From assembly GCF_003627815.1 (NCBI RefSeq), contig NZ_CP032698.1, positions 5,518,001-5,582,000 on the forward strand: a stretch of 64,000 nt of DNA. Reading direction: 5' to 3'. A model generated the notes under the pieces. The model was not told the DNA's origin, ran no database searches, and worked only from the letters and a program-made list of their open reading frames with translations. Each line of letters starts with the position of its first letter. The stretch's first letter is position 1. Shown here piece by piece: positions 26,073 through 35,105 of the stretch. This DNA comes from Streptomyces hundungensis (lineage in GTDB: Bacteria; Actinomycetota; Actinomycetes; Streptomycetales; Streptomycetaceae). A program made the position numbers and the translations under genes.

Positions 26073-26938
26073 GCACCCTGATGGAGTCCCCGGCGGGCGA
26101 GACGGCCCCCGGCTACCGCGCCCGGCATACCCTGCCGCTGCGCGTCGAGGCCGTACGGCAGTTGAAGCGCCGGCGCACCCTGGTGATGGGCGCGGTGCTC
26201 GGCGCGCTGCCGTTCGTCCTGATCGTCGCATTCGCCATCGGCGGCAGCCCGAGCAGTCGCAACGGCCGCATCACCCTGATGGACACGGCGACCGCGTCCG
26301 GTGCCAACTTCGCCGCGACCTGCCTCTTCGTCTCGGCCGGCTTCCTGCTGGTGGTGCCCGTCGCGCTGTTCTGCGGCGACACCGTCGCCTCGGAGGCGAG
26401 CTGGTCCTCGCTGCGCTATCTGCTCGCGGCGCCGGTTCCCCGGGCCCGGCTGCTGTGGTCGAAGCTGGCGGTGGCCCTCGGGTTCAGCGCGGCCGCGATC
26501 GTGCTGCTGCCCCTGGTGGCGCTGGCGGCGGGCACCGTCGCGTACGGCTGGGGGCCGCTGCGGATCCCCACCGGCGGCTCACTCGGCGCGGGCGAGGCCC
26601 TACCGCGTATCGCGGTCGCCGTCGCCTTCGTCTTCGTGTCCCAACTGGTCACCGCCGCGCTGGCGTTCTGGCTCTCCACCCGCACGGACGCGCCGCTGGG
26701 CGCGGTCGGCGGCGCGGTGGGCCTGACCATCGTCGGCAACGTCCTGGACGCGGTGACCGCGCTCGGCCACTGGCGGGACTTCCTGCCAGCGCACTGGCAG
26801 TTCGCCTGGGCCGACGCGCTCCAGCCGCACCTGGAGTGGGGCGGCATGCTCAAGGGCTCGGCGGTCTCCGTCGCGTACGCCCTGGTGCTGTTCGCGCTGG
26901 CCTTCCGCGGATTCGCCCGCAAGGACATCGTGTCCTAG
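26069..26938 (+). CDS. ABC transporter permease
   Basis: 289 residues from the GTG at 26069, overlapping the hydrolase-ATPase stop (GTGA). Six hydrophobic segments, beginning LVMGAVLGALPFVLIVAFAI, with FAATCLFVSAGFLLVVPVALFCGDTVASEASWSSLRYLLAAPVPR in the ABC-2 export style. It should pair with the preceding ATPase as a two-gene exporter. The substrate is unknown; the fused peptidase-type hydrolase hints at a peptide or peptide-derived compound. Confidence 0.88.
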   Translation: MSTLMESPAGETAPGYRARHTLPLRVEAVRQLKRRRTLVMGAVLGALPFVLIVAFAIGGSPSSRNGRITLMDTATASGANFAATCLFVSAGFLLVVPVALFCGDTVASEASWSSLRYLLAAPVPRARLLWSKLAVALGFSAAAIVLLPLVALAAGTVAYGWGPLRIPTGGSLGAGEALPRIAVAVAFVFVSQLVTAALAFWLSTRTDAPLGAVGGAVGLTIVGNVLDAVTALGHWRDFLPAHWQFAWADALQPHLEWGGMLKGSAVSVAYALVLFALAFRGFARKDIVS

Positions 26939-27017
26939 GACCGGAGTCCCCGGACCGATGTCCTCGCGGGCGGGCCGGCGCGCGGCCGGGCCGGTCAGCC
27001 GGTCGGGCACGGGCCGG

Positions 27018-28289
27018 TCAGGCCGCCAGGAGCTTCTCGTACCCGACGAGCCGCACACACGCGGTCAGGCCGAGGATCGCCTGCTCCAGCTCGGCCAGGC
27101 CCGGGTAGCTGGGCGCGATACGGATCGTGGCGTCCTGAGGGTCGTCGCCGTACGGGTGCGTCGCACCGGCCGGGGTCAGCACGACGCCCGCCTGACCGGC
27201 CCGCGCCACGACCTCCTTCGCGCAGCCCTCGGGCACTTCGAGGGTGACGAAGTAGCCGCCCTTGGGGACGGTCCAGCTCGCCAGGCCCGTGCCGCCGAGC
27301 TCGCTCTCCAGGATCCGCTGGACGGTCTCGAACTTCGGCTGGAGCAGGGCGCGCTGGCGCTCCATGTGGGCGCGTACGCCGTCCGCGTCCCGCAGGAACA
27401 GCACATGGCGCAGCTGGTTGACCTTGTCCGGGCCGATCGAGCGCTTGGCGTTGTTGGCGAGCAGCCACTGCACATTGGCGGGCGAGGAGCCGAAGAAGGC
27501 GACGCCCGCACCGGCGGCCGTGATCTTCGAGGTGGAGCCGAAGACGAAGGCGCGGTCCGCGTGACCGGCGCTCGCGCAGGCGCCGAGCAGGTCGGCGATC
27601 TCCACCGGCTCATCCGTGAGGTGGTGGGCGGCGTACGCGTTGTCCCAGAAGATCCGGAAGTCGGGGGCCGCGGTCTCCATCCGGGCGAGCCTGGCCACCG
27701 TCTCGTCGCTGTAGCTGACACCGCTGGGGTTGCTGTACTTCGGCACGCACCAGATGCCCTTGATGCCCGCGTCCTCGGCGACCAGGCGCTCCACGACGTC
27801 CATGTCCGGGCCCGCGTCGGTCATCGGCACCGGGATCATCTCGATGCCGAACCGCTCGCACAGCGCGAAGTGCCGGTCGTAGCCGGGCACCGGGCACAGG
27901 AACGCGAGGCGCTCCTGGTCGACCCAGTGCGACTCGGCGCCCGGGACGACGCTCAGCATCGCGTGCACCAGGCAGTCGTGCATGAGCTCCAGGCTGGAGT
28001 TGCCCGCGGCGAGCAGCTGCCCGGCCGGCACCTGGAGCACCTCGGCGAAGATCTCGCGGAGCTCGGCGAGGCCCTGGAGGCCGCCGTAGTTGCGTACGTC
28101 CGTGCCGTCGGCGGAGGTGTAGCGGCCGCCGGGCAGGCTGAGCAGGTCCTCGGAGAGGTCGAGCTGCTCGGGTGCGGGCTTGCCCCGGGTGAGGTCGAGC
28201 TTGAGGCCGCGGGCCGCAAGGGCCGCGTAGTCCTGCCGGGCCTGGTCGAGCAGCCCGGCCAGGGCGTCGGTGCTCAACTCGGTGGTCAT
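27018..28289 (-). CDS. Class I/II aminotransferase, aspartate aminotransferase Ic type
   Basis: 423 residues. PLP-binding Lys in FGSTSKITAAGAGVAFFG; CVPKYSNPSGVSYSDETV and FRIFWDNAYAAHHL carry the Asn, Asp and Tyr that bind PLP. The N-terminus LDLTRGKPAPEQLDLSEDLL and the overall form match the actinobacterial aspartate aminotransferase described in Corynebacterium (subgroup Ic), related to MocR catalytic domains. It would interconvert aspartate and oxaloacetate with 2-oxoglutarate. It is a single gene with its own ATG at 28289. Confidence 0.9.
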   Translation of the reverse strand: MTTELSTDALAGLLDQARQDYAALAARGLKLDLTRGKPAPEQLDLSEDLLSLPGGRYTSADGTDVRNYGGLQGLAELREIFAEVLQVPAGQLLAAGNSSLELMHDCLVHAMLSVVPGAESHWVDQERLAFLCPVPGYDRHFALCERFGIEMIPVPMTDAGPDMDVVERLVAEDAGIKGIWCVPKYSNPSGVSYSDETVARLARMETAAPDFRIFWDNAYAAHHLTDEPVEIADLLGACASAGHADRAFVFGSTSKITAAGAGVAFFGSSPANVQWLLANNAKRSIGPDKVNQLRHVLFLRDADGVRAHMERQRALLQPKFETVQRILESELGGTGLASWTVPKGGYFVTLEVPEGCAKEVVARAGQAGVVLTPAGATHPYGDDPQDATIRIAPSYPGLAELEQAILGLTACVRLVGYEKLLAA

Positions 28290-28419
28290 GGTGTTTCCTC
28301 TCGCGGGGCCGCGCGTGCGTCAGACGGCATGGGGTGGGTGCGCCCTGTCGAGCTTACAAAGAGCCCCCTGAGGGCCGGACGACCGGCTTCCCCCTGGCCC
28401 GGGCAGGCCGCCGACGCCG

Positions 28420-29481
28420 TCACGCGACGCGCGCGGCCCGTGCCACCGGGTGCAGGGCCGCGTACTCCAGCGGGGCGGACGGGTCGATCGAGACGTCCAG
28501 CGGCGCGGCCTCGGCACCCGCCCGCACCAGCAGGTCGCCCACCGCGGCGATCATCGCGCCGTTGTCCGTGCACAGCTTCAGGGGCGGCACGCGCAGGGTG
28601 ATCCCGGCCTCGCCGCAGCGCTGTTCGGCGAGCGAGCGCACCCGTGAGTTCGCGGCGACCCCGCCCACCACGACGAGGGTGTCCACGCCGTGCGCCCGGC
28701 AGGCGGCCACCGCCTTGCGGGTCAGCACGTCGGCGATGGCCTCCTGGAGGGCCGCCGAGCCGTCGGCGACGGGCAGCGGGGAACCGGCGTGCCGTTCGGC
28801 CCAGCGGGCGGCGGCCGTCTTGAGCCCGGAGAAGGAGAACGCGTACGGGTCGTCGCGCGGCCCGGTCAGCGGCCGGGGGAACGGCACGGCCCCCGCGTCA
28901 CCGCCCCTGGCCGCCCGGTCGATGGCGGGGCCGCCGGGGTAGGGCAGCCCGAAGACGCGGGCGACCTTGTCGAAGCACTCGCCCGCCGCGTCGTCCAGGG
29001 TGTCGCCGAGGTGCTGGATCGGGTCGCGCGCCAGGTCCCGTACGAGAAGGAGCGAGGTGTGCCCGCCGGACACGATCAGCACCATGCACGGGTTCGGCAG
29101 CGGGCCGTGCTCCAGGGTGTCGGCGGCCACGTGCCCGGCGAGGTGGTGCACCCCGTACAGCGGTACGTCCAGGGTGTACGCCAGCGCCTTGGCGCCCGCG
29201 AGCCCGACCTGGAGCGCGCCGGACAGTCCGGGGCCGGTCGTCACGGCGACCGCATCGATGTCCCGCGCCCTCAACCCGGCCTGTTCCAGGGCGAGTTGGA
29301 CGACCGGGGTGAAGGAGTGGACATGGGCGCGGGCGGCGATCTCCGGTACCACTCCGCCGTACCGGGCGTGCTCGTCCATGCTCGACGCCACCGCGTGCCC
29401 GAGCAGTCGCCCTCCCCGCACGAGACCGGCCCCGGTCTCGTCGCAGGACGACTCGATCCCCAGCACCACCGGAAACCCCAC
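28420..29481 (-). CDS. tsaD: tRNA N6-adenosine threonylcarbamoyltransferase
   Basis: 353 residues from the GTG at 29481 ([20 protein letters not shown]), with AGAGG upstream; an alternative GTG at 29490 adds three residues. Kae1/TsaD signatures: IESSCDETG, metal-binding HLAGH (in [14 protein letters not shown]), [11 protein letters not shown], and the C-terminal [10 protein letters not shown]. It transfers threonylcarbamoyl to A37 of ANN-decoding tRNAs together with TsaB, TsaE and TsaC, which are not in the window. It is divergent from the cytochrome b gene. Confidence 0.96.
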   Translation of the reverse strand: MGFPVVLGIESSCDETGAGLVRGGRLLGHAVASSMDEHARYGGVVPEIAARAHVHSFTPVVQLALEQAGLRARDIDAVAVTTGPGLSGALQVGLAGAKALAYTLDVPLYGVHHLAGHVAADTLEHGPLPNPCMVLIVSGGHTSLLLVRDLARDPIQHLGDTLDDAAGECFDKVARVFGLPYPGGPAIDRAARGGDAGAVPFPRPLTGPRDDPYAFSFSGLKTAAARWAERHAGSPLPVADGSAALQEAIADVLTRKAVAACRAHGVDTLVVVGGVAANSRVRSLAEQRCGEAGITLRVPPLKLCTDNGAMIAAVGDLLVRAGAEAAPLDVSIDPSAPLEYAALHPVARAARVA

Positions 29482-29512
29482 GCGGAACACCTCTTCTGCT
29501 TGCCTGTCGCTA

Positions 29513-29529
29513 TTGCGAACCATTTGCAA
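29513..29529. promoter_or_regulatory. Fur-family (Nur-like) box
   Basis: TTGCGA-ACCAT-TTGCAA fits the TTGCAA-n5-TTGCAA form that I recall for the nickel regulator Nur of Streptomyces, with one mismatch. It lies in the divergent gap between tsaD and the cytochrome b gene, 32 bases from the tsaD start. The real binding protein is not known. Confidence 0.35.
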
Positions 29530-29586
29530 GAAGCATAGAGCGGGCGCCCGGGCCGGGGGCGGGGACGGAGGGGGCGGGCCCCCTCT

Positions 29587-29614
29587 CATAACTGGGGAGT
29601 ACTCCCCGGTTATG
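29587..29614. promoter_or_regulatory. 28-bp near-perfect palindrome with core GGGGAGTACTCCCC
   Basis: Both 14-base arms match except for one pair. The right arm runs into TATGAT (29611-29616), a good -10 element, about 100 bases before the cytochrome b start. A repressor bound here would block that promoter. The arms touch without a loop, so a terminator is unlikely. Confidence 0.7.
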
Positions 29615-29713
29615 ATGCGGAAGGCGGCACCGGAGCGATCGACGCTCCCATGCCGTCGCGATGTGCGCGCCGTGCTCACGCGGCGAAGGCGGGCCGGAGC
29701 GAGGGGGTTTGGG

Positions 29714-31279
29714 ATGGCAGGGCGCGGAGAGCGGATCGCCGACTGGGCGGACGGGCGGACGGGCATCCACCGCCTGGCCAGGAGCAATCTGCGGAAGATC
29801 TTTCCGGACCACTGGTCGTTCATGCTGGGCGAGATCTGCCTGTACAGCTTCGTCGTCATCATCCTGACCGGCGTGTGGCTGACCCTGTTCTTCAAGCCGA
29901 GCATGACCGAGGTGGTCTACGACGGCTCGTACGTCCCGCTGAACGGGCAGCGGGTCTCCGAGGCCTTCGACTCCACGATGCGCATCAGCTTCGAGGTGCG
30001 CGGCGGGCTGCTGATCCGGCAGATCCACCACTGGGCGGCGCTCGTCTTCGTCGCGGCGATGTTCGTCCACATGATGCGGGTGTTCTTCACCGGCGCCTTC
30101 CGCAAGCCGCGCGAGGTCAACTGGCTCTTCGGCTTCGGCCTGTTGTTCCTCGGCATGCTGGACGGCTTCTTCGGCTACTCGCTCCCCGACGACCTGCTCT
30201 CGGGCACCGGGATCCGCTTCATCGAGGGGGTGATCCTCTCGGTGCCGGTGGTCGGCACGTACCTCCAAATGTTCCTGTTCGGCGGGGAGTTCCCGGGCAC
30301 GGACATCGTTCCGCGCTTCTACAGCCTGCACGTCCTGCTCATCCCCGGCATCATGCTCGGCCTGCTCGTGGCCCATCTGATCCTGGTCTTCTTCCACAAG
30401 CACACCCAGTTCGCCGGCCCCGGCCGCACCGAGAGGAACGTGGTGGGCGCGCCGCTGATGCCGGTCTACCTGGCGAAGGCGGGCGGCTTCTTCTTCCTGG
30501 TGTTCGGCGTCATCGCGGCGGTCGCGGCGGTCGCCTCGATCAACCCGATCTGGGCGTTCGGCCCCTACCGCCCCGACCAGGTCTCCACCGGCGCCCAACC
30601 CGACTGGTACATGGGCTTCGCCGAGGGCCTGATCCGGGTCATGCCCGGCTGGGAGATCAACGCATGGGGCCACACCCTGGCCCTCGGCGTCCTGATCCCC
30701 TTCCTCCTCTTCCCGACGATCCTCGGAGCGATCGCCGTCTACCCCTTCGTCGAGGGGTGGATCACCCGTGACCGGCGCGAACACCACCTCCTGGACCGGC
30801 CGCGCAACGCGCCGGTGCGCACCGCGCTGGGCGCCGCCTGGATCAGCCTGTATCTGGTGACGCTGGTCGGTGGCGGCAACGACCTGTTCGCCACGCACCT
30901 CCACCTCTCGCTCAACGCGATCACCTGGACGGTGCGCGTCGGGTTCTTCGCGGTCCCGGTCCTGGTCTTCGAGATCACCCGCCGCTGGTGCCTGGGGCTC
31001 CAGCGGCGCGACCGCGCACTGGTGCTGCACGGCAGGGAGACGGGCCGGATCAAGAAGCTGCCGCACGGCGAGTACGTTGAGATCCACGAACCGCTCCCCG
31101 CCGAGCGCCTGCACACCCTCACCGCCCACGAACAGCCCGAACCCCCCGCCGTCGAGGACAGATCGCTGCGGGCCCGGCTCGCGCGCGCCTACTTCGGCGG
31201 GGGCGGCCAGGTCCGCAAGGCGACGGAACGCGAGTACGCGGCGGCCCTCGCGTCCGGCCACGAGTGGGACGGGCAGTGA
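29714..31279 (+). CDS. Orphan cytochrome b subunit (QcrB paralogue)
   Basis: 521 residues from the ATG at 29714. It has the QcrB core: haem b ligands in [24 protein letters not shown] and in [25 protein letters not shown], the quinol-site motif [13 protein letters not shown], and nine or so hydrophobic helices with a charged C-terminal tail as in actinobacterial cytochrome bc1. The usual partners qcrC and qcrA are absent on both sides, so it is a second copy outside the respiratory operon. A strong operator-like palindrome precedes it. It may modify the bc1 complex or work with another electron acceptor. Confidence 0.9.
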   Translation: MAGRGERIADWADGRTGIHRLARSNLRKIFPDHWSFMLGEICLYSFVVIILTGVWLTLFFKPSMTEVVYDGSYVPLNGQRVSEAFDSTMRISFEVRGGLLIRQIHHWAALVFVAAMFVHMMRVFFTGAFRKPREVNWLFGFGLLFLGMLDGFFGYSLPDDLLSGTGIRFIEGVILSVPVVGTYLQMFLFGGEFPGTDIVPRFYSLHVLLIPGIMLGLLVAHLILVFFHKHTQFAGPGRTERNVVGAPLMPVYLAKAGGFFFLVFGVIAAVAAVASINPIWAFGPYRPDQVSTGAQPDWYMGFAEGLIRVMPGWEINAWGHTLALGVLIPFLLFPTILGAIAVYPFVEGWITRDRREHHLLDRPRNAPVRTALGAAWISLYLVTLVGGGNDLFATHLHLSLNAITWTVRVGFFAVPVLVFEITRRWCLGLQRRDRALVLHGRETGRIKKLPHGEYVEIHEPLPAERLHTLTAHEQPEPPAVEDRSLRARLARAYFGGGGQVRKATEREYAAALASGHEWDGQ

Positions 31280-31356
31280 ACCGGGGGACATCGACGCGTA
31301 CGGCCCACAGGGCTCCCGCACGCGCCGATGAACTGGCGTGCGCGAGAAGGCTGTTG

Positions 31357-31776
31357 ATGACGACGTACGAGGTGGGGCGTGCTCGGGTCATGGGGGCGGG
31401 CGCGTACGCCGACGGGGCCCGCGCCGTGATCGACCGGCCGTGGGTGATCCGGGACGGGCCGGCCCTCGGCATCCTCACAGCGACCGGATCACCGCTCGCG
31501 GAGCGACTGCGCGCGGGCTCACGCGTCCTGCTCGCCGCCGGGCCGAGGGCGACGCCGCTGCGGGCGAGGGCGGCGTTCCTGGACGAGGAGACGAGCGTGG
31601 GCTACCGGACCGCGCTGATCGACAAGTACGGGCTGTCGGCCGTGGCCGCCCTGGCCCGCAGCCGACTGCGGTACGGGCCCGCCGGGACGGTGGGGGTCCG
31701 GCTGGTGCTGGGCGCGGAGGGGAGCGGGGTGCTGGGCGCGGAGTGGCGGCCGAGCTGGTGGTACTGGCTGAACTAG
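31357..31776 (+). CDS. Hypothetical protein, possibly split-beta-barrel (PPOX-like)
   Basis: 139 residues from the ATG at 31357 (MTTYEVGRARVMGAGAYADG). Segments WVIRDGPALGILTATGSPL, RVLLAAGPRATPLRARAAFLD and GYRTALIDKYGLSAVAAL resemble the strands and helix of small pyridoxamine-oxidase-like or deazaflavin-binding proteins, but no diagnostic motif is present. It ends WRPSWWYWLN. It lies 78 bases after the cytochrome b gene and may be cotranscribed with it. Confidence 0.6.
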   Translation: MTTYEVGRARVMGAGAYADGARAVIDRPWVIRDGPALGILTATGSPLAERLRAGSRVLLAAGPRATPLRARAAFLDEETSVGYRTALIDKYGLSAVAALARSRLRYGPAGTVGVRLVLGAEGSGVLGAEWRPSWWYWLN

Positions 31777-31853
31777 GGCCCCGACCCTGAGGGGCCGAGG
31801 GGCGAGGTAGGAACCGGGGAGGGGTCCCCGCCTGCCGATATAGGGTCGGAATC

Positions 31854-32525
31854 ATGGCACCCTCGAAGAACGAGAAGAAGTCCCCGCCGCTGCGGAGCGA
31901 TGCCCGGCGCAACCGGGACCTGCTGCTCGCGGCGGCGCGGGACCTCTTCGCCGAGCAGGGGCTCAACGTTCCGCTCGACGAGATCGCCAAGCGCGCGGGG
32001 GTGGGCAACGCGACGCTCTACCGGCGCTTCCCGACCCGGGGCGACCTGGTGGAGGCCGTCTTCCACGAGGACCTGAAGGCGGTGATGGCCTCCGGCGAGG
32101 AGGCCCGCCTCGCGCAGGACGCGTGGGGCGCGCTCACCGCGTATCTGGAAGGGGTGTGCGCGCTGCTCGCCCGGGACCGGGGCGTGGGCGACCTGATGAC
32201 CACGGGCATCCGGGGCGTCCCGACCCTGGACGCGATCCACGCGCACAACCACGCGACCGTGAGCGAACTGATGCGGCGGGCGGCCGAGGCCGGCGAACTG
32301 CGCACGGACGTGGTCCCGGAGGACCTCCTGTTCGCCCTGAGCGCGCTGGGCACCTCGCTCCCGGCGGTGGAGGCGATCCGCCCCGGCTCCTGGCGCCGCC
32401 CCCTGGCCCTCCTCCTGGACGGCTTCCGCTCCACGGCCCAACGCCCGCTCCCCGAAAGGCCGTTGACTCCGACGGAGACGGACCGCGTCTACCGGCAAAT
32501 GGGCGGCGAGCCGCCGGAGTCCTGA
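31854..32525 (+). CDS. TetR-family transcriptional regulator
   Basis: 223 residues. N-terminal HTH: NRDLLLAAARDLFAEQGLNVPLDEIAKRAGVGNATLYRRFPTRGDLVEAVF is typical TetR. The effector domain (about 75-205) is variable and contains TTGIRGVPTLDAIHAHNHATVSELM. The ATG at 31854 is 78 bases after the preceding hypothetical gene, on the same strand. It could be the protein that binds the palindrome at 29587-29614, but this is only a guess from proximity. Confidence 0.93.
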   Translation: MAPSKNEKKSPPLRSDARRNRDLLLAAARDLFAEQGLNVPLDEIAKRAGVGNATLYRRFPTRGDLVEAVFHEDLKAVMASGEEARLAQDAWGALTAYLEGVCALLARDRGVGDLMTTGIRGVPTLDAIHAHNHATVSELMRRAAEAGELRTDVVPEDLLFALSALGTSLPAVEAIRPGSWRRPLALLLDGFRSTAQRPLPERPLTPTETDRVYRQMGGEPPES

Positions 32526-32630
32526 CCGGGGGAGGGCGACCCGGGAACACGGCCCGTGCCGCCGTGCGCCCTGCCGCCCCGGGCGGGGGCCATCCTAAGA
32601 TCACTACCTCGGGTACGAGGGGGGCTGAGC

Positions 32631-34739
32631 ATGGCGGCAGGTGGGTCGGCGTCGCGGCGGGCGCAGGAGGCACGGCGGCAGGAGCGGTTGCTGCGGGAGC
32701 AGTGGCAGGCCGCTCGGCGCCAGGCACTCCGGTGGGAAGCGGCGAGCGAAGGCGAACGGCGGGTCGCGGCACAGCTGTTGATCCTCACCGAGCGAGGGTG
32801 GCGGCTGCTCGTCGATCGGCGCTGGCCGGGGACGCGTACGGCCAATGTGGACATGCTGCTGGTGGGCCCCGGCGGCGTCTTCGTCGTGGACGTCAAGAAC
32901 TGGCGCTCCCCTCCCCAGATCGTGGACGGCGGACTCCGGTCCGGCGGTCAGTCGCGGGACGAGCACGCTCGGAAGCTGCTCGCGGTCACGAAGGCCGCCG
33001 AGGGCGCGGTGGCGTCGCTCGGGCTCTCCCCGGTGGCTGTCCAGCCGCTGATGGTGTTCGCGGGGCAGCGAGCGGATGCGGCCCTCGGACGCATCCGGGT
33101 GCTGGGCGAACGCGAGGTGGGGCCAGTGTTGTTGGCGGAGCGCCGCAGGCTGCGTCCGGAGTCGGTACGTGCGATCGCCGACCATCTGGAGCGGGTCTTT
33201 CCCGACTACGAGAGTTCAGCGGTCACCCGGACGATCCAGGAGGATCCACCGGCGATTGTTCGCCAACAGGGCGACGCGGACGGGTTGTTCGACTTGGAAG
33301 GTCTGCGGGACGCCGCCATGGAGGACGCGTTGCGGGCTCCGATCGAGCAGTGGATGACCTTCCTCCACCCCGATCAGGTCGCACTGGTCCGCCGCAACTG
33401 GTCGGGCCCCGCCCGCATCAGTGGCCCGGCGGGCACCGGCAAGACAGTGGTCGGACTGCACCGCGCGGCTCATCTCGCCAAGCGCACGAGCGGCCGGATC
33501 CTGTACGTCACGTACGCCAACAACCTGCCCCGCGTCCAGGGCACCTTCCTCAGGACCATGGCCCCGGCGGTCGCGGATCGGGTGGTCTTCCGCAGCCTGC
33601 ACTCATGGGCGCAGGAGTTCTTGCAGGAGCGGGGCGTTCCGGTGCGGTTGCACGGGGACAAGGCGGAGACCGCCTTCAGCCTCGCCTGGAAGCACGTCGG
33701 GCGCGGCAGTCGCCTTGCCGAGATCGACCCGGCGCCGGGCTATTGGCGCGACGAGATCGACCATGTCATCAAGGGGCGCGGCATCACCACGTTCGAGGAG
33801 TACGCGATCGTTCCCCGGCGTCGTCGCAGGACCAGCCTGCGGCGGTCGCACCGGGAGGCGGTGTGGGCGCTGTACGAGGCGTACGAGTCCTTACGCGTCG
33901 AGCGGGGCGTGCACGACTTCAACGATGTCCTCGCGCTTGCCCTCGCCGAGGCGGGGCGTCCCTCAACCAGGTCCCCCTACGCGGCCGTCATCGTCGACGA
34001 GGTGCAGGACCTCACACTCGTCGGCGTGCGCCTGTTGCACGCCCTCGTCGGTGACGCCCCCAACGGCCTGCTCCTGGTGGGAGATGGCCAGCAAGCGGTC
34101 TACCCCGGCGGATTCCGCCTGGCCGACGCCGACATCGAGATTCGCGGTGACCGCGCGCAGGTGCTGAGCGTCAACTACCGCAACAGCAAGCAGATCCTGG
34201 ACGCGGCCCTCGCGGTGGTGGCCGACGATGCCTTCGAGGACATCGATGGCCTGCGTACGCCGGGGCGCCGTGACGTCGACCTCACGTACCACGACGGGCA
34301 GGTGGTCCGGGTCGCGGAGCCGACGGTGGACGCCCACGATCGCATGCTCCTGGACGCGCTGCGCGCCCTGCCGCACGCCGCACTGGCCGATGTCGCCGTC
34401 CTGTGCCCGTCCATGCGAGCCATCGGCCACTACCAGCGGTTGCTCTCCCATGCGGACATACCGGTGTGTCCGCTGGAGCACTACGACGGCCGCCCGGTCG
34501 ACGCGGTGAAGCTGGGCACCTACCGCCGCGCCAAGGGCCTTGAGTTCAAGCGCGTGTACCTGCCGCAACACGACACGACCCTGCCGAACGGAGCGCCGAA
34601 CGGCGTGAGTGACGGGGGGCCCGCACCCGAGACGGCACGGGAGCGCGAGGAACTCCTGCGAAGCCAGCTCTTCGTGGCCATGACCCGGGCCCGCGACGTG
34701 CTGTGGCTGGGAAGCGTGACCCGCCCGCCTCAGCGCTGA
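32631..34739 (+). CDS. NERD nuclease-domain and UvrD-like helicase protein
   Basis: 702 residues from the ATG at 32631 (GAGGGGGG upstream). The N-terminal Arg-rich helix is followed by a NERD domain with NVDMLLVGPGGVFVVDVKNW, carrying the Asp and Asp-x-Lys of the restriction-endonuclease-like fold. The helicase core has Walker A GPAGTGKTVVG, Walker B AVIVDEVQDLT, GDGQQAVYPGGF, LSVNYRNSKQIL, KGLEFKRVYLP and FVAMTRARDVLWL. It is a stand-alone SF1 helicase-nuclease, presumably for DNA repair or defence; no partner gene adjoins it. Confidence 0.93.
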   Translation: MAAGGSASRRAQEARRQERLLREQWQAARRQALRWEAASEGERRVAAQLLILTERGWRLLVDRRWPGTRTANVDMLLVGPGGVFVVDVKNWRSPPQIVDGGLRSGGQSRDEHARKLLAVTKAAEGAVASLGLSPVAVQPLMVFAGQRADAALGRIRVLGEREVGPVLLAERRRLRPESVRAIADHLERVFPDYESSAVTRTIQEDPPAIVRQQGDADGLFDLEGLRDAAMEDALRAPIEQWMTFLHPDQVALVRRNWSGPARISGPAGTGKTVVGLHRAAHLAKRTSGRILYVTYANNLPRVQGTFLRTMAPAVADRVVFRSLHSWAQEFLQERGVPVRLHGDKAETAFSLAWKHVGRGSRLAEIDPAPGYWRDEIDHVIKGRGITTFEEYAIVPRRRRRTSLRRSHREAVWALYEAYESLRVERGVHDFNDVLALALAEAGRPSTRSPYAAVIVDEVQDLTLVGVRLLHALVGDAPNGLLLVGDGQQAVYPGGFRLADADIEIRGDRAQVLSVNYRNSKQILDAALAVVADDAFEDIDGLRTPGRRDVDLTYHDGQVVRVAEPTVDAHDRMLLDALRALPHAALADVAVLCPSMRAIGHYQRLLSHADIPVCPLEHYDGRPVDAVKLGTYRRAKGLEFKRVYLPQHDTTLPNGAPNGVSDGGPAPETAREREELLRSQLFVAMTRARDVLWLGSVTRPPQR

Positions 34740-34845
34740 GCGCGGCGAATCGGTGGGCCTTGGGCGCCACCCAGCGCCGTGAACTCCTCGCGCGGTACGG
34801 GTAGTTCACGGGCGCGGGTGGTGTCCGGGGCACGTCCTTCGGGCC

Positions 34846-35031
34846 CTAGAGGCGGGAGTACATCGTCCCGCCGAGTGCCCAGTGGTCGCGGGGGACCTCG
34901 TCGATCATCACCCAGACGTCCTCCTGCTTGGCGTCGCAGGTGCGCACGATCGCCTCGGTCACCTCCTTGACCAGGGCTTCCTTCTGCTCGGAGGTGCGGC
35001 CGGGGAACATCTGCACGCGGATCATGGGCAT
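34846..35031 (-). CDS. 4-oxalocrotonate tautomerase-family protein
   Basis: 61 residues, MPMIRVQMFPGRTSEQKEAL at the start. Pro2 becomes the catalytic N-terminal Pro after Met removal. The second half (QEDVWVMIDEVPRDHWALGGTMYSRL) matches the small-tautomerase fold. It is the last gene of the leftward operon with the flavin oxidase, the PaiB-fold protein and the N-monooxygenase. In that setting a role in shifting hydrazone/enamine double bonds is possible but is inference. Confidence 0.88.
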   Translation of the reverse strand: MPMIRVQMFPGRTSEQKEALVKEVTEAIVRTCDAKQEDVWVMIDEVPRDHWALGGTMYSRL

Positions 35032-35105
35032 GTGGTTCTCCTCAAGGGGTTGGGTGATCGGCCGCGTCGCTCACGCGGGCCGCGTCAGTCGGGCGGTCGC
35101 GTCGC

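Noticed and set aside
29587..29614. Terminator for tsaD or cytochrome b
   Set aside because: It lies in a divergent gap upstream of both genes and has no loop.
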